Assembly: GCA_002325785.1 (NCBI GenBank)
Contig: DCSU01000085.1
Coordinates: 1,233-39,253, forward strand
Reading direction: 5' to 3'
DNA length: 38,021 nt
From: Bacteroidales bacterium UBA1458
GTDB taxonomy: Bacteria > Bacteroidota > Bacteroidia > Bacteroidales > VadinHA17
A program made the position numbers and the translations under genes. Under the pieces are notes generated by a model. That model worked only from the letters and a program-made list of their open reading frames with translations. It did no database searches and was not told where the DNA came from. Each line of letters begins with the position of its first letter. The first letter of the stretch is position 1. This document shows, in pieces, positions 14,636-24,200 of the stretch.

Positions 14636-17600
14636 ATGAAAATAGTAAGGTTTTTATTTACACCCGCCGTGATGGGGGTTCTCTTTATGGTGCTTGCCGT
14701 GGCCATGGCCGCTGCTACATTCATTGAAAACGACTTCGGCCCGGACACCGCCAGGGCAATGGTTTACAACACCCGCTGGTTTGAACTGCTATTCCTGCTG
14801 CTTGCAGTAAACCTGGTCGGACAGATTGTCATATTCAAGCTCTACCGCAGGGGCAAGCTGACCGTTATGCTATTTCACACCGCGTTCATTGTGATGGTTA
14901 TCGGAGCGGCAATTACCCGGTTTACCGGTTATGACGGAATGATGCATATCAGGGAAGGAGAGACCACCTCCCTTACCTTCTCGTCGGGAAGTGACATGAC
15001 ATTCGAGCTGTCTGACAGTGAGGGCCGGGTGCTGGCCAGCCATTCAGGTGCAGTAAGCCTGACAGGAGGCCGCAACAGCCATTTCAAAAAGAGACTGAAG
15101 GCCGGCGATGAAGAGGTGACCCTTACATATGAACGGTTTATCCCGGGCGCTGTCAGGCAGGTAGAAGAGACGGCTGACGGCGTGCCCCTGGCGTCCTTCC
15201 TCACAACCCCTGACATGGTGAGCAGTCAGGTGATAGCTCTTACGCAGGGCGAAACAGACATGATCGGTGAGATGTCTGTCGGTTTCGAAGCTGATGCTGA
15301 CATTACTGTGACCACCAGCAACTCCACCTTCTTCATCAGGTCAAAAAGAGAGATGCGTTCAACCAGCATGCAGAATATGCAAACGGTGGTCTATCCTCCT
15401 GACACGCTTGTAGCTCTTGTCAAAGGAACTGTCTATACGGTTGAAGGTTATCGGATTATGCCGCAGGTCCTGACCATGAGCGGCATGATTGTTCCCGGAA
15501 CCGGGCAGGGAAGTCAGGGCCCCGGAGGCGCAATTGAATGTACCCTGGCAGGCCCGGAAGGAGCCAGGAAGATTTACCTGTGGGACGACGGGAGTGATAC
15601 CCGGTCATCGTGGAAGGGCACGATGGGGGCTCTTACCGCAAGGGTCAGCTATGGAAACAGGGCACTGAACCTGCCCTTCAGCCTCAGGCTTGATGACTTT
15701 ATTATTGAACGTTACCCGGGCTCCAACAGCCCGTCGGGATTTAAAAGCAGGGTTACCCTGAATGATGCAGATCACAATGCTGATTTACAGTATGATATCT
15801 ACATGAACCATATCCTTAAGTACCGCGGGTTCCGGTTCTACCAGTCGTCTTACGACAATGACGAACTCGGCACCGTCCTGTCGGTCAACCATGATCCGGC
15901 AGGAATGTATACGACATATATCGGGTACGGTCTTCTCTTCCTTTTTATCATCCTGTCATTATTCAACCGGAAATCCTCTTTCAGAACCATCAGCGCCGGA
16001 TATTGGAACTCGAGGTACCGCAAGCCTGCTACAGCCCTGGTGGTATTGTTCCTGGTGTCACTGGCACCGGCAGGGAGTCAGCACCTGGTCATAGAAAAGG
16101 ATGATGCCGACCGTTTCGGGGAGCTCCTGGCACAGGATCAGAAGGGTCGTACCAAGCCCCTGTACACCATAAGCAGCGATATATTACGCAAGGTATCAAG
16201 GGAGAACAGCTTTGACGGCCTCTCACCCATGCAGGTATTTATGGGGTGCTCGCTTGATTTTTACCACTGGCAGAATGTGTCCCTCATAAAAGTGTCAAAC
16301 GATGATCTGCGGCAGGTACTAAAGCTGAAGGGCGATAGGGCGGCATTCTCGGATATAGTGACCTTTGGCGATGGCGGAGGGTATAAGCTCTCCGCCCTTG
16401 TTGAAACGGCCTATTCCAAGGCAGAGAGTGAACGGAGCAAGTTCGACAAGGAGGTGATAAAGGTAGATGAGCGGGTGAACATCTGTTATATGATGTCAAG
16501 GGGAGATTTCCTGCGCCTCTTCCCCCTCAGGGATGGTACAGATCACTGGGGCATGGCGGCTGATGCTGTCAGGCATGATGTGAGCAGCGAAGACTCCCTC
16601 TTTGTGCTCAGTGTAGTGCCAATGTGGGTTCAGGCTGTCACGGAGGTAGGTGTCACAGGGCATGACCCGGAGCAATTTCTTATCGCGGTGAACCAGTACC
16701 AGCGCACCCATGCAGGATATAACCTGCCGTCAGCGACAAAGGTAGGGGCCGAGCTCTTCTATTATAAGGCCAGGATATTCGAGAAACTGTTTCCCTGGTA
16801 TGCTACCGTCGGCCTGGTGATGATCTTCACCATTATTACGGTCATTATCAGGGGACGGGAAAAAGCCGGCCTGTTGCTTAAGGCGCTGACTGCCCTGGTA
16901 GCAGCAGGGTTCCTGTTTCATACTCTGGGCCTTGGCATCAGGTGGTATATCTCAGGACACTCCCCGATGAGCAACGGGTATGAGTCGATGCTTTTCATCT
17001 CGTGGGTGACGGTGCTGGCCGGCTTCATCTTCAGTCGCAAATCGCTCCTCACGCTGGCAGCAACCTCCGTACTTGGAGGCCTCACCCTGATGGTGGCTCA
17101 CCTCAGTTTCATGGATCCGGAGATAACCAACCTGGTGCCTGTGCTGAGATCATACTGGCTGACGCTGCATGTCTCGGTCATCACAGGCAGTTACGGTTTC
17201 CTCGGACTGGGTGCGATACTCGGGCTGATAGTGCTTATAATGATGCTGTTTGTTAATTCAGGGAACCGTGAGCGCATCAGCTCTGTCATAGATGAGCTGA
17301 CCGTCATCAACTACAGGTCGGTTACCCTCGGGCTCTATTTCCTTACAATAGGAACATTCCTCGGAGCCATCTGGGCCAACGAATCATGGGGACGATACTG
17401 GGGATGGGATCCGAAGGAGACCTGGTCACTGATCACAATAATAGTCTATACGCTTGTGACCCATTCACGCATGATTCCGGGGATGAAGGAGACCTATACG
17501 TTCAACCTCCTGTCGCTTTTTGCATTCTCCGCGGTTCTGATGACCTACTTCGGCGTCAATTATTATCTCTCAGGGCTTCACTCCTATGCAGGCGGCGACC

Positions 17601-17698
17601 CGGTTCCCGTACCGGTTTTCGTGTATGTTGCCATCGTGCTTGTGATATCACTTGCCATTGGAGCCAGGCTAAGGTATAACAGGCCTCCACGCAGATAA
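14636..17698 (+). CDS. ccsBA: Fused cytochrome c synthase CcsBA (system II)
   Basis: A 1020-residue membrane protein that exports heme and joins it to CxxCH motifs in the periplasm. The N-terminal CcsB/ResB-like half has helices at about 8-28, 48-66 and 78-97, a large periplasmic domain, and a helix near 428-445. A hydrophobic segment at about 465-483 and a second soluble domain follow. The CcsA half, from about 720 on, carries the tryptophan-rich heme-handling motif WANESWGRYWGWDPKETWSL beginning at residue 913. Conserved histidines flank it in LTLHVSV and VTHSRM. Placed after an FNR-like regulator and beside 15 heme sites, it probably matures the neighbouring cytochromes. Confidence 0.92.
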   Translation: MKIVRFLFTPAVMGVLFMVLAVAMAAATFIENDFGPDTARAMVYNTRWFELLFLLLAVNLVGQIVIFKLYRRGKLTVMLFHTAFIVMVIGAAITRFTGYDGMMHIREGETTSLTFSSGSDMTFELSDSEGRVLASHSGAVSLTGGRNSHFKKRLKAGDEEVTLTYERFIPGAVRQVEETADGVPLASFLTTPDMVSSQVIALTQGETDMIGEMSVGFEADADITVTTSNSTFFIRSKREMRSTSMQNMQTVVYPPDTLVALVKGTVYTVEGYRIMPQVLTMSGMIVPGTGQGSQGPGGAIECTLAGPEGARKIYLWDDGSDTRSSWKGTMGALTARVSYGNRALNLPFSLRLDDFIIERYPGSNSPSGFKSRVTLNDADHNADLQYDIYMNHILKYRGFRFYQSSYDNDELGTVLSVNHDPAGMYTTYIGYGLLFLFIILSLFNRKSSFRTISAGYWNSRYRKPATALVVLFLVSLAPAGSQHLVIEKDDADRFGELLAQDQKGRTKPLYTISSDILRKVSRENSFDGLSPMQVFMGCSLDFYHWQNVSLIKVSNDDLRQVLKLKGDRAAFSDIVTFGDGGGYKLSALVETAYSKAESERSKFDKEVIKVDERVNICYMMSRGDFLRLFPLRDGTDHWGMAADAVRHDVSSEDSLFVLSVVPMWVQAVTEVGVTGHDPEQFLIAVNQYQRTHAGYNLPSATKVGAELFYYKARIFEKLFPWYATVGLVMIFTIITVIIRGREKAGLLLKALTALVAAGFLFHTLGLGIRWYISGHSPMSNGYESMLFISWVTVLAGFIFSRKSLLTLAATSVLGGLTLMVAHLSFMDPEITNLVPVLRSYWLTLHVSVITGSYGFLGLGAILGLIVLIMMLFVNSGNRERISSVIDELTVINYRSVTLGLYFLTIGTFLGAIWANESWGRYWGWDPKETWSLITIIVYTLVTHSRMIPGMKETYTFNLLSLFAFSAVLMTYFGVNYYLSGLHSYAGGDPVPVPVFVYVAIVLVISLAIGARLRYNRPPRR

Positions 17699-17712
17699 CA
17701 GCCGCGGCTGTT
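17697..17712. repeat. 16-base perfect palindrome
   Basis: AACAGCCG followed by its exact complement CGGCTGTT, overlapping the last two bases of the ccsBA stop codon. It has no T run, so it is not a simple terminator; a true terminator follows 20 bases later. Confidence 0.5.
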
Positions 17713-17731
17713 CAGGCTATAGCAAAAAATA

Positions 17732-17761
17732 AAAGAGCCCCTCCGGAAAGCGGGGCTCTTT
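17732..17761 (+). terminator. Bidirectional terminator between ccsBA and the Sus operon
   Basis: A ten-base stem AAAGAGCCCC (17732-17741) pairs with GGGGCTCTTT (17752-17761) around a ten-base loop. It lies between two convergent genes and can end both transcripts. Confidence 0.85.
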
Positions 17762-17780
17762 AAATATTCACAACGCAGTA

Positions 17781-18809
17781 TTACTTTTTGTAGTTCTGCG
17801 GTCTCTGGAATTTGATCGTGCCTTTGTAAGGTCCGAATTCTGTACCGTCTGATTCAACGATGGTGTATTTGCCGCCTGATACCTGAATCTCACAGACTAC
17901 TCCGCCGAAGCCGACACCGTTGTCATCATAACCGGGGGTATCTACCGTCGGAACCTCTGAAGGATCCTGAGCTATTTCAAAATCGATCAGCTCGGTGCCC
18001 TTACGGGTGAAGACCGCAGTGACAGGCATGGTCAGTCCTGCATCAACGATACTATAGTAGTCAAGTAAATTGTTTATCCACAGGTCCGCCAGGATGGTAT
18101 AGATACCGTCAGGCAGGTTGAGCTCCAGCTCTTCGGGATTGCTTCCCGTTGCGGCCATGTCAACTATATTACCACCCTCATCGAGCACGAAGATATCCCA
18201 GTCAACCTCATCAGCAACGTCAACAACAATGTCAACAGTGTCAATTATAGTATATGTATACTCATTGCCATACTCCTCTGCCGTGAGTTCAACTTCAACG
18301 ATATCCTGAACGGTCACTTCCTGGTTCCATGACAACACTACATCAACGATATCGGAGACGTAGTTGGTGACTGTGGCAGTCAGTGTCGGGAATACAGTTG
18401 CTGAATTGAGAAGATACTTGTCAGCAATGCTGAAAACACCTATCTCCCCATTGAGAGTTTCGGTTGCAGTGAAATCATAATCCTCATGGAAGATGATCAA
18501 GAGCTGGGCTGTCTTCTTATATGGTGCAACAACTCCGGGGAGGACTGTGTAGTCATCACCGTCGCATGTTCCCCCGGTCTGTTTGAAGTTGAAGGTAACA
18601 GACCTCTCTATGGGCTTGTCAAGGGTGATATTATATATGATAGTATCACCCTCGGCAACTGTTGTACCGGTTGCATTGACGAAGGTTGCAACGGAATATC
18701 CGTCGGGACTCACTACCGGCTCCGTATCCTGACTGGCTGTATCGCAGGAGACCATGCCAATAATGATGAACGCAAGTCCGAGTACTTTATGATTAATATA
18801 TCTTATCAT
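17781..18809 (-). CDS. Lipoprotein with Calx-beta-like domain, Sus operon accessory
   Basis: A 342-residue lipoprotein from the ATG at 18809. MIRYINHKVLGLAFIIIGMVSC ends in the lipidated Cys22; an upstream in-frame start at 18896 would bury this signal. The first domain (about 35-115), with VATFVNATGTTVAEGDTIIYNITLDKP and GGTCDGDDYTVLPG, resembles a Calx-beta fold. A second beta-rich domain contains SWNQEVTVQDIVEVEL and WDIFVLDEGGNIVDMAATGSNPEELELNLPDGIYTI. It is the last gene of the susC-susD operon and is probably a surface-exposed glycan- or peptide-binding lipoprotein. I do not recognise a defined family for the whole chain. Confidence 0.7.
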   Translation of the reverse strand: MIRYINHKVLGLAFIIIGMVSCDTASQDTEPVVSPDGYSVATFVNATGTTVAEGDTIIYNITLDKPIERSVTFNFKQTGGTCDGDDYTVLPGVVAPYKKTAQLLIIFHEDYDFTATETLNGEIGVFSIADKYLLNSATVFPTLTATVTNYVSDIVDVVLSWNQEVTVQDIVEVELTAEEYGNEYTYTIIDTVDIVVDVADEVDWDIFVLDEGGNIVDMAATGSNPEELELNLPDGIYTILADLWINNLLDYYSIVDAGLTMPVTAVFTRKGTELIDFEIAQDPSEVPTVDTPGYDDNGVGFGGVVCEIQVSGGKYTIVESDGTEFGPYKGTIKFQRPQNYKK

Positions 18810-18840
18810 TGTAATTGATTTTAAATTATTACTATAAGGT

Positions 18841-19701
18841 TTAGATAACCGGTACATAAACTGCTGTATAAGTGCGGTCACCTGCTGCGAACTCAATTGT
18901 GTAGTAGATAGTAATTACTCCGGTCTCAGGATTGTAATCACCCAGTTTATGGCTCCAAACGTTGTTTGAATAAGCATTGGCCAGTCCCTGTTCCGGAACG
19001 GACAGATTGTTACATGCATTATCAAAGATAAAGCCATAATCTGTGAACGGAGAGATGCCAAAGGTGCCGACACTTGCGGTCAGATACTGTTCAGTGCCCA
19101 CTTTTACAATATCCTCAATTCTTGAATAGACAGCACCGGTGCTACTGGTATGTGTAACGGTGTAGGTTCCCTGGAATTCTGAATAACAGGCATAGTTCAT
19201 TGTTATTTCCAGGTTTTTGCCATTATTGACAATATTGGTTTCACCTGTGGCTGAGACGGTCTTCAGAATTAGAAGAGGAGTTTTGGGCAACGGTGTGGCA
19301 AGGCCCTCAGTCAGCATCGTAACGTGTATTATTCCCAGGTAATTATCAGCATCTGAAAGAGTAATTACGGGATCATCGATCCTGAAGTGGACGCCTTCAA
19401 CAGCCGGGGTCAGCGTAGCGCTTCCGTCTGTTGCTTCCGCCATAGCTGCAGCATCAGGAGCTATTGTAAGGGTAACGTCACTTGTCAGGTTCATTGATGT
19501 AGGACCTGTGACTTTTACCTTTACAGGAATATCATACTCCGTACCGTCAGCGATATTTGAGACCAAAAACCTCAGATCGCTGAAGCCGGCAAGGTTTGGT
19601 CCGTCATCATTGAGATCGTACCTGGTAGTATCATCAACCAAACAGGAATTGAGGGCACCCAGGCTAAAGAGAAGGATCAAAATATATTTTAATGTTTTCA
19701 T
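18841..19701 (-). CDS. Sus-operon lipoprotein, DUF1735/DUF4843-like
   Basis: A 286-residue lipoprotein; the signal MKTLKYILILLFSLGALNSC ends at Cys20. The N-terminal part (about 45-165, with DIPVKVKVTGPTSMNLTSDVTLTI and GVHFRIDDPVITLSDADNYLGIIHVTM) looks like the beta-sandwich of DUF1735/DUF4843 proteins. These are commonly encoded beside SusD and presented on the cell surface. The C-terminal part is a beta-rich domain beginning CYSEFQGTYTVTHTSS. It lies 19 bases after susD and 31 before the last lipoprotein gene. Ligand unknown; the exact DUF number is uncertain. Confidence 0.72.
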   Translation of the reverse strand: MKTLKYILILLFSLGALNSCLVDDTTRYDLNDDGPNLAGFSDLRFLVSNIADGTEYDIPVKVKVTGPTSMNLTSDVTLTIAPDAAAMAEATDGSATLTPAVEGVHFRIDDPVITLSDADNYLGIIHVTMLTEGLATPLPKTPLLILKTVSATGETNIVNNGKNLEITMNYACYSEFQGTYTVTHTSSTGAVYSRIEDIVKVGTEQYLTASVGTFGISPFTDYGFIFDNACNNLSVPEQGLANAYSNNVWSHKLGDYNPETGVITIYYTIEFAAGDRTYTAVYVPVI

Positions 19702-19720
19702 AATTTTTACGGTTTAAGGG

Positions 19721-21211
19721 TTAGTTCGCCCAGAATATCTTTGCAGTAAAGGCATTTGGCTGAGCCGGTACATTGTCACCGTTGGATGAATACTCACCTG
19801 CAGGATAGAAAAGTCTTACTGGTCTTTCAGTAGTGGTGTTGTAGTTATCAGGAAGAGGAAGACCGCTGGGGTAACCTGTCCTGCTGTAGTCAAACCACGA
19901 CTGCTCGGCTGTGAGGCCGTTTGTAGCAATCCATTTCTGGGTAATAATTGCCTCGATTTTGTTGGCTGAGCTGTTCCAGCCGACAAGGCTCTGGGCGTTG
20001 GTGTAATAATCTTCAGCTTCGGCTTCATCAAGTCCCAGGTAGAGGAATGATGCCTCAATGCCGCTTTCATAGAGCGACTGTGAGCTGGCACCGGTGGTGA
20101 TAAGATTCTTCTCCCTCAGCTCTGCAAGGTTGAAGAAATGCTCAGCAAGTGTGAAGATGATAGCATCCATGTCAGCTGCCTTGAGAATGCCGGGGCCGAT
20201 GTTGGATACCTGGTCAGGCATGTACTGGTCTGCAACAGGTGTGTCATAGTCGAGCAGACCCTGCGGAACACCAAGGTGACCTGTTGTAGGTTTTTCATAC
20301 AGGTAGTCTATCCTCGGGTCATCTGTCGTTGTCAGGAAGTTCAGTACATAAGCTGTTGCACATGTTGCGTTATTGCTATTGGTCTTAGTTCCACCTTCAT
20401 CAGTACCAAGAGTATTCCACATGGGGTTCTGCTTGCCGGTGTTCAATGGGATGTAACCTGGATTGACTCCCACATCGGTTGTGATATAACCGTCTCCTTC
20501 GCTTGCGATGGCTGCCAGTTCGGCCTGGATGTATGCATCGCGGCCGGTTATGTCAGACTGGCGTGTCAAAATCCTAACCTTAAGCGTATTGGCGAATTTG
20601 ATCCAGTTGGTCATGTTGCCGTTGAATATAGCGTCATCAGCACCCGGAACCTCTGCATCGGAAGCGTTCTTAATGATATTGATGGCTTCGGTCAGCTGAA
20701 CGATAAGGTCTTCATAGATCTCCTGTGCATCGTCATACTTTGGTGTTGCCTCCTGGCTTCTGCCGAGAGCTTCCGAATAGGGAACGTCTCCGTAGCAGTC
20801 AACCAGTTGCTGGTAGTGGTATGCCTTCATTATCCTGGCAATTGCCCTGTAGTTGTCATACTTCGGATCTTCAAGGTTATTGAGGATCTGATACTGCTTG
20901 AGGGTATTGGCGTAGGTGTTGTTGAAAATCCTCGAGTAGAATGATGAAGTCACGTTGTACTTGAACTCATCCGAGTACCATGAGAAACCGTCACTCTGAC
21001 TCCAGTTAACCATAATCATATTTCCAAGATGGCTTACGCCCCTGTCATCCTGCTGATACTGGGCAGTGTAATACTGGCCGACGGGCAGGACAAGGTCCGG
21101 TGTTACTGATGTGGGATTATTCGGGTCGACGTTTACGTCCAGATAATCGTCACATGAGACCAACAGTCCGAAGACCGTCAGCACAATAGCGAATTTTATA
21201 ATGCTTTTCAT
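19721..21211 (-). CDS. SusD/RagB-like outer-membrane lipoprotein
   Basis: A 496-residue nutrient-binding lipoprotein that closes the SusC channel like a lid. The signal MKSIIKFAIVLTVFGLLVSC is followed by DDYLDVNVDPNNPTSVTPDLVLP, the typical start of the SusD-like_2 branch. Helical TPR-like segments follow (YRAIARIMKAYHYQQLVDCYGDVPYSEALG). EQSWFDYSRTGYPSGLPLP near the end is also usual for the family. It is 12 bases downstream of susC. The SusD-like_2 branch often goes with peptide or non-starch ligands, but the ligand cannot be fixed from sequence. Confidence 0.93.
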   Translation of the reverse strand: MKSIIKFAIVLTVFGLLVSCDDYLDVNVDPNNPTSVTPDLVLPVGQYYTAQYQQDDRGVSHLGNMIMVNWSQSDGFSWYSDEFKYNVTSSFYSRIFNNTYANTLKQYQILNNLEDPKYDNYRAIARIMKAYHYQQLVDCYGDVPYSEALGRSQEATPKYDDAQEIYEDLIVQLTEAINIIKNASDAEVPGADDAIFNGNMTNWIKFANTLKVRILTRQSDITGRDAYIQAELAAIASEGDGYITTDVGVNPGYIPLNTGKQNPMWNTLGTDEGGTKTNSNNATCATAYVLNFLTTTDDPRIDYLYEKPTTGHLGVPQGLLDYDTPVADQYMPDQVSNIGPGILKAADMDAIIFTLAEHFFNLAELREKNLITTGASSQSLYESGIEASFLYLGLDEAEAEDYYTNAQSLVGWNSSANKIEAIITQKWIATNGLTAEQSWFDYSRTGYPSGLPLPDNYNTTTERPVRLFYPAGEYSSNGDNVPAQPNAFTAKIFWAN

Positions 21212-21223
21212 ATAATGGTCTGT

Positions 21224-24200
21224 TTAAAATTCTATGTTTAAGTTCACACCGAAAGATCTTGTCGGAGGCATCTGGAAGTAGCCGCCAACACCAATCGTGT
21301 TGTTGTTGGAAGTAGAGTTGTTGAACTCAGGGTCAGAGAAAGCATTCTCTGCCGGAAGGAGGGTTAAGAGGTTCCTTGCGATGAACCCAACGGATACCTT
21401 CTGAAGGGGAGTCTTGCTCAGAATGGCTGAAGGAAGGGTGTAGCTAACTGCAAGTTCCCTGATCTTGAATGCTGTTGCATCAATAACATAATTTTCCTTG
21501 ACATCATTGTAGGTGTCAGTCCAGTAGCTCTGGCGTCCGTTCTGGACGGGTATGTTGGTATTGGGAACATATGTGTTCTCGCCGGTCTGGATAACCGAGT
21601 TGGGGATGACAAAGTCCTGCCTGTTGGCTGAAACGCTTGCCATTGACCTTCCTGTGAACTCCATCGCATCCTGTCCCTGTGCATAGAATACATGGCCGGT
21701 CCTGTAGTCGATGGTTGTTGACACTGCAATTCCAAAGAACTTCATGGAGGTGTTCAAGCCCACTATATGTTTTGGAGTTGTTCTGCCGAGCGCTGAAAGA
21801 GCGGCATTGGTCCTGGGATACCCGGTTGCCGGATCTACCACGAGCCTGCCCTGGGGATCTCTAACATAGGTGTTGGCTTTCATCTGCGGATAAGGCATAT
21901 CAACAATTGCATAGACACCATACTGGGCCCATGTGCCTACTGCCACCTCGTCGAGTCCTTGATAGATCTCCCTGACGATAGTTTCAGAGGATGAGTAGTT
22001 GACACTCAAATCCCATATGAAGTCCCTGGCCTTGATGATTGATCCGCCAAGTGAAACTTCAATCCCTTTGCCCTGTAGTTTACCAATGTTGGTGAGGAAA
22101 GCGGTTGAGCCTGATGACACTGACGGCGTAGTGTTGGTTATAAGGTCAGTGGTGGTGGTCATGAAGTAGGATGCATCAAGCATGATCCTCGACTGCAGCA
22201 GACCCACGTTAAGACCTATTTCAGTGGTATTAAGCTTTTCCTTCTTGATGTTGGCATCAACCGTGGTGCTTGAAAGAACGAAGCCGTTAACCGGTCCGTA
22301 GGGGAATGCTTCGTGTTTGCTGTATGTCTCATTGATCCTGTAAGGTGACAGGTCATTGTAGACCGTTGAGTTTGAAGCGGTGACCTTGGCAAATGAGAGC
22401 ACGTTATTGTTTTTCAGTGCATCGATGGCATCCGTAATAACGAATGAAATTCCGACACCGGGATAGAAGTAGTTATTGTTACCCTTTGCAAGAGTGGAGG
22501 TCCAGTCATTTCTTCCCGAGAAGTTGAGGAACACGAAGTCGCCATATCCCAGGGTGAAGTCGCCGAAGAAGCCGAAGTTGACCTCCTGTGAAGCATCTGC
22601 CTCTACCGTGGGGGTTCCTGTACCGTTTGAGATATCATAGAAGCCGGGGATACTGAGATTGTCAGCCCTGATTCTGCTGTAACGGTAGATGTAGTTGTAG
22701 TTTGCTCCACCAAGGATAGCCTTGAGTGAGAAGTTACTGAACTCAAAAGTTCCGGTGACAAGCAGGTCTTCGATAATCTCTGAAGACTGTGATTCGGTGT
22801 CTTCAACAAATGATGACACTGCAGCGGTTGAGGGCTGCAGATCCGGATCATATGACTGTGCTGCACGCCAGTCCTTGCCGCTGCTCCAGAGGGTGTTGGT
22901 ACCGATCCTGGCGGTAACGTTCAGCCAGTTGAGCGGATCCCATGATGCCTGTACGTTTCCGTTGACTCTGTTCGATTTCTGGTTGTCTCTGTTGGTGCCT
23001 ACTGCCCAGTAAGGGTTCTGATAGTATGCGTTGTAGTAACCGTCCGGGGTGGCATATAGATCTGTCTGCCAGTTGGCGTAACGTGAGAGCGGTATGTTTG
23101 CCGATGTGTTCAGGAGGAACCAGTAAAGGGGCAAGTCCTGGTCACCGATTGATCCGCCGACAACATCTGTCTCATCCTTGAAGAAGCTTGAGTTCAGTGA
23201 TAGTTCGACATTACCGACCTTCTTGCTTGCGTTGACCCTGACGGTGTTTCTCTTGTATGTATCGTCAGGAACGATGCCGGTGGCTCTCTGGTCACCTATG
23301 GAGACGTAAAACTTGCTTGTCTCATGGCTCCCGCTCAGGTAGAAGGTGTTGTTGAAGTTATGGCCCGTGTTGAAGAAGCCAAGGAGGTTATCCTTTACGG
23401 GTGCGTAGGGGACAGCCTGGTAGGTGCCGTCAGGCCATGTGGGTCCGATCTGGCGAAGGGTGCCGTCGAAACGGGGACCCCAGTTGGTGTTCTCCACTGC
23501 GTCATAGGCGCCTTCCCATCCCGTACCGTACTCTGTCTGGAAGTCGGGCATGTATGCCACCTTCTCAGCGGTGTATGAGGAGATGAGACCGATGGTGATC
23601 TTCTCGCCGGCCTGGCCTTTCTTGGTGGAGACGATGATAGCACCGTTGGCGGCGTTGCTGCCGTAGAGAGCTGCTGCCGTTGCACCTTTGAGGATGCTCA
23701 GGTCGGCAATATCGTTAGGGTTCAGGTCATCAAAGGCTCCGAGTGATGCAATAACACCGTCAATGACAACAAGGGCCTGGTTGTCGGATGAAATTGATCT
23801 AAGACCCCTGAGGATGATCTGTGTTGTAGGGTTAACACTGTTGTCCTGGACGTTGATCTGAAGACCGGCAACTTTTCCGGCAAGTGCGCTACCGGCTCTT
23901 GTAGGCTGTGCTGCTGCCAGTTCGGAGTTGTCAACCTTCTGTGTCTGATAGGTGATCTCCCTCTTCTCTCTCTTGATACCGAGTGCCGTCACAACGACCT
24001 CATTCAGACCAACCACGTCAGACTCCATCACACAGTTTACCACTGATCGTCCAGAGATGTTAACCTCCTGCTGCTTCATTCCGATGAATGAGAAGACAAG
24101 TATTTCTGCGTCTTCCGGAACAGTCAGTGAGTAACTGCCTTCCACATCAGTTGATGTTGCGATGGTGGTGCCCTTGACAAAAACAGATACACCGGGAACT

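Noticed and set aside
20138..20944. Plus-strand open frame of 268 codons within susD
   Set aside because: Cys- and Val-rich with no family features; antisense to a clear SusD.
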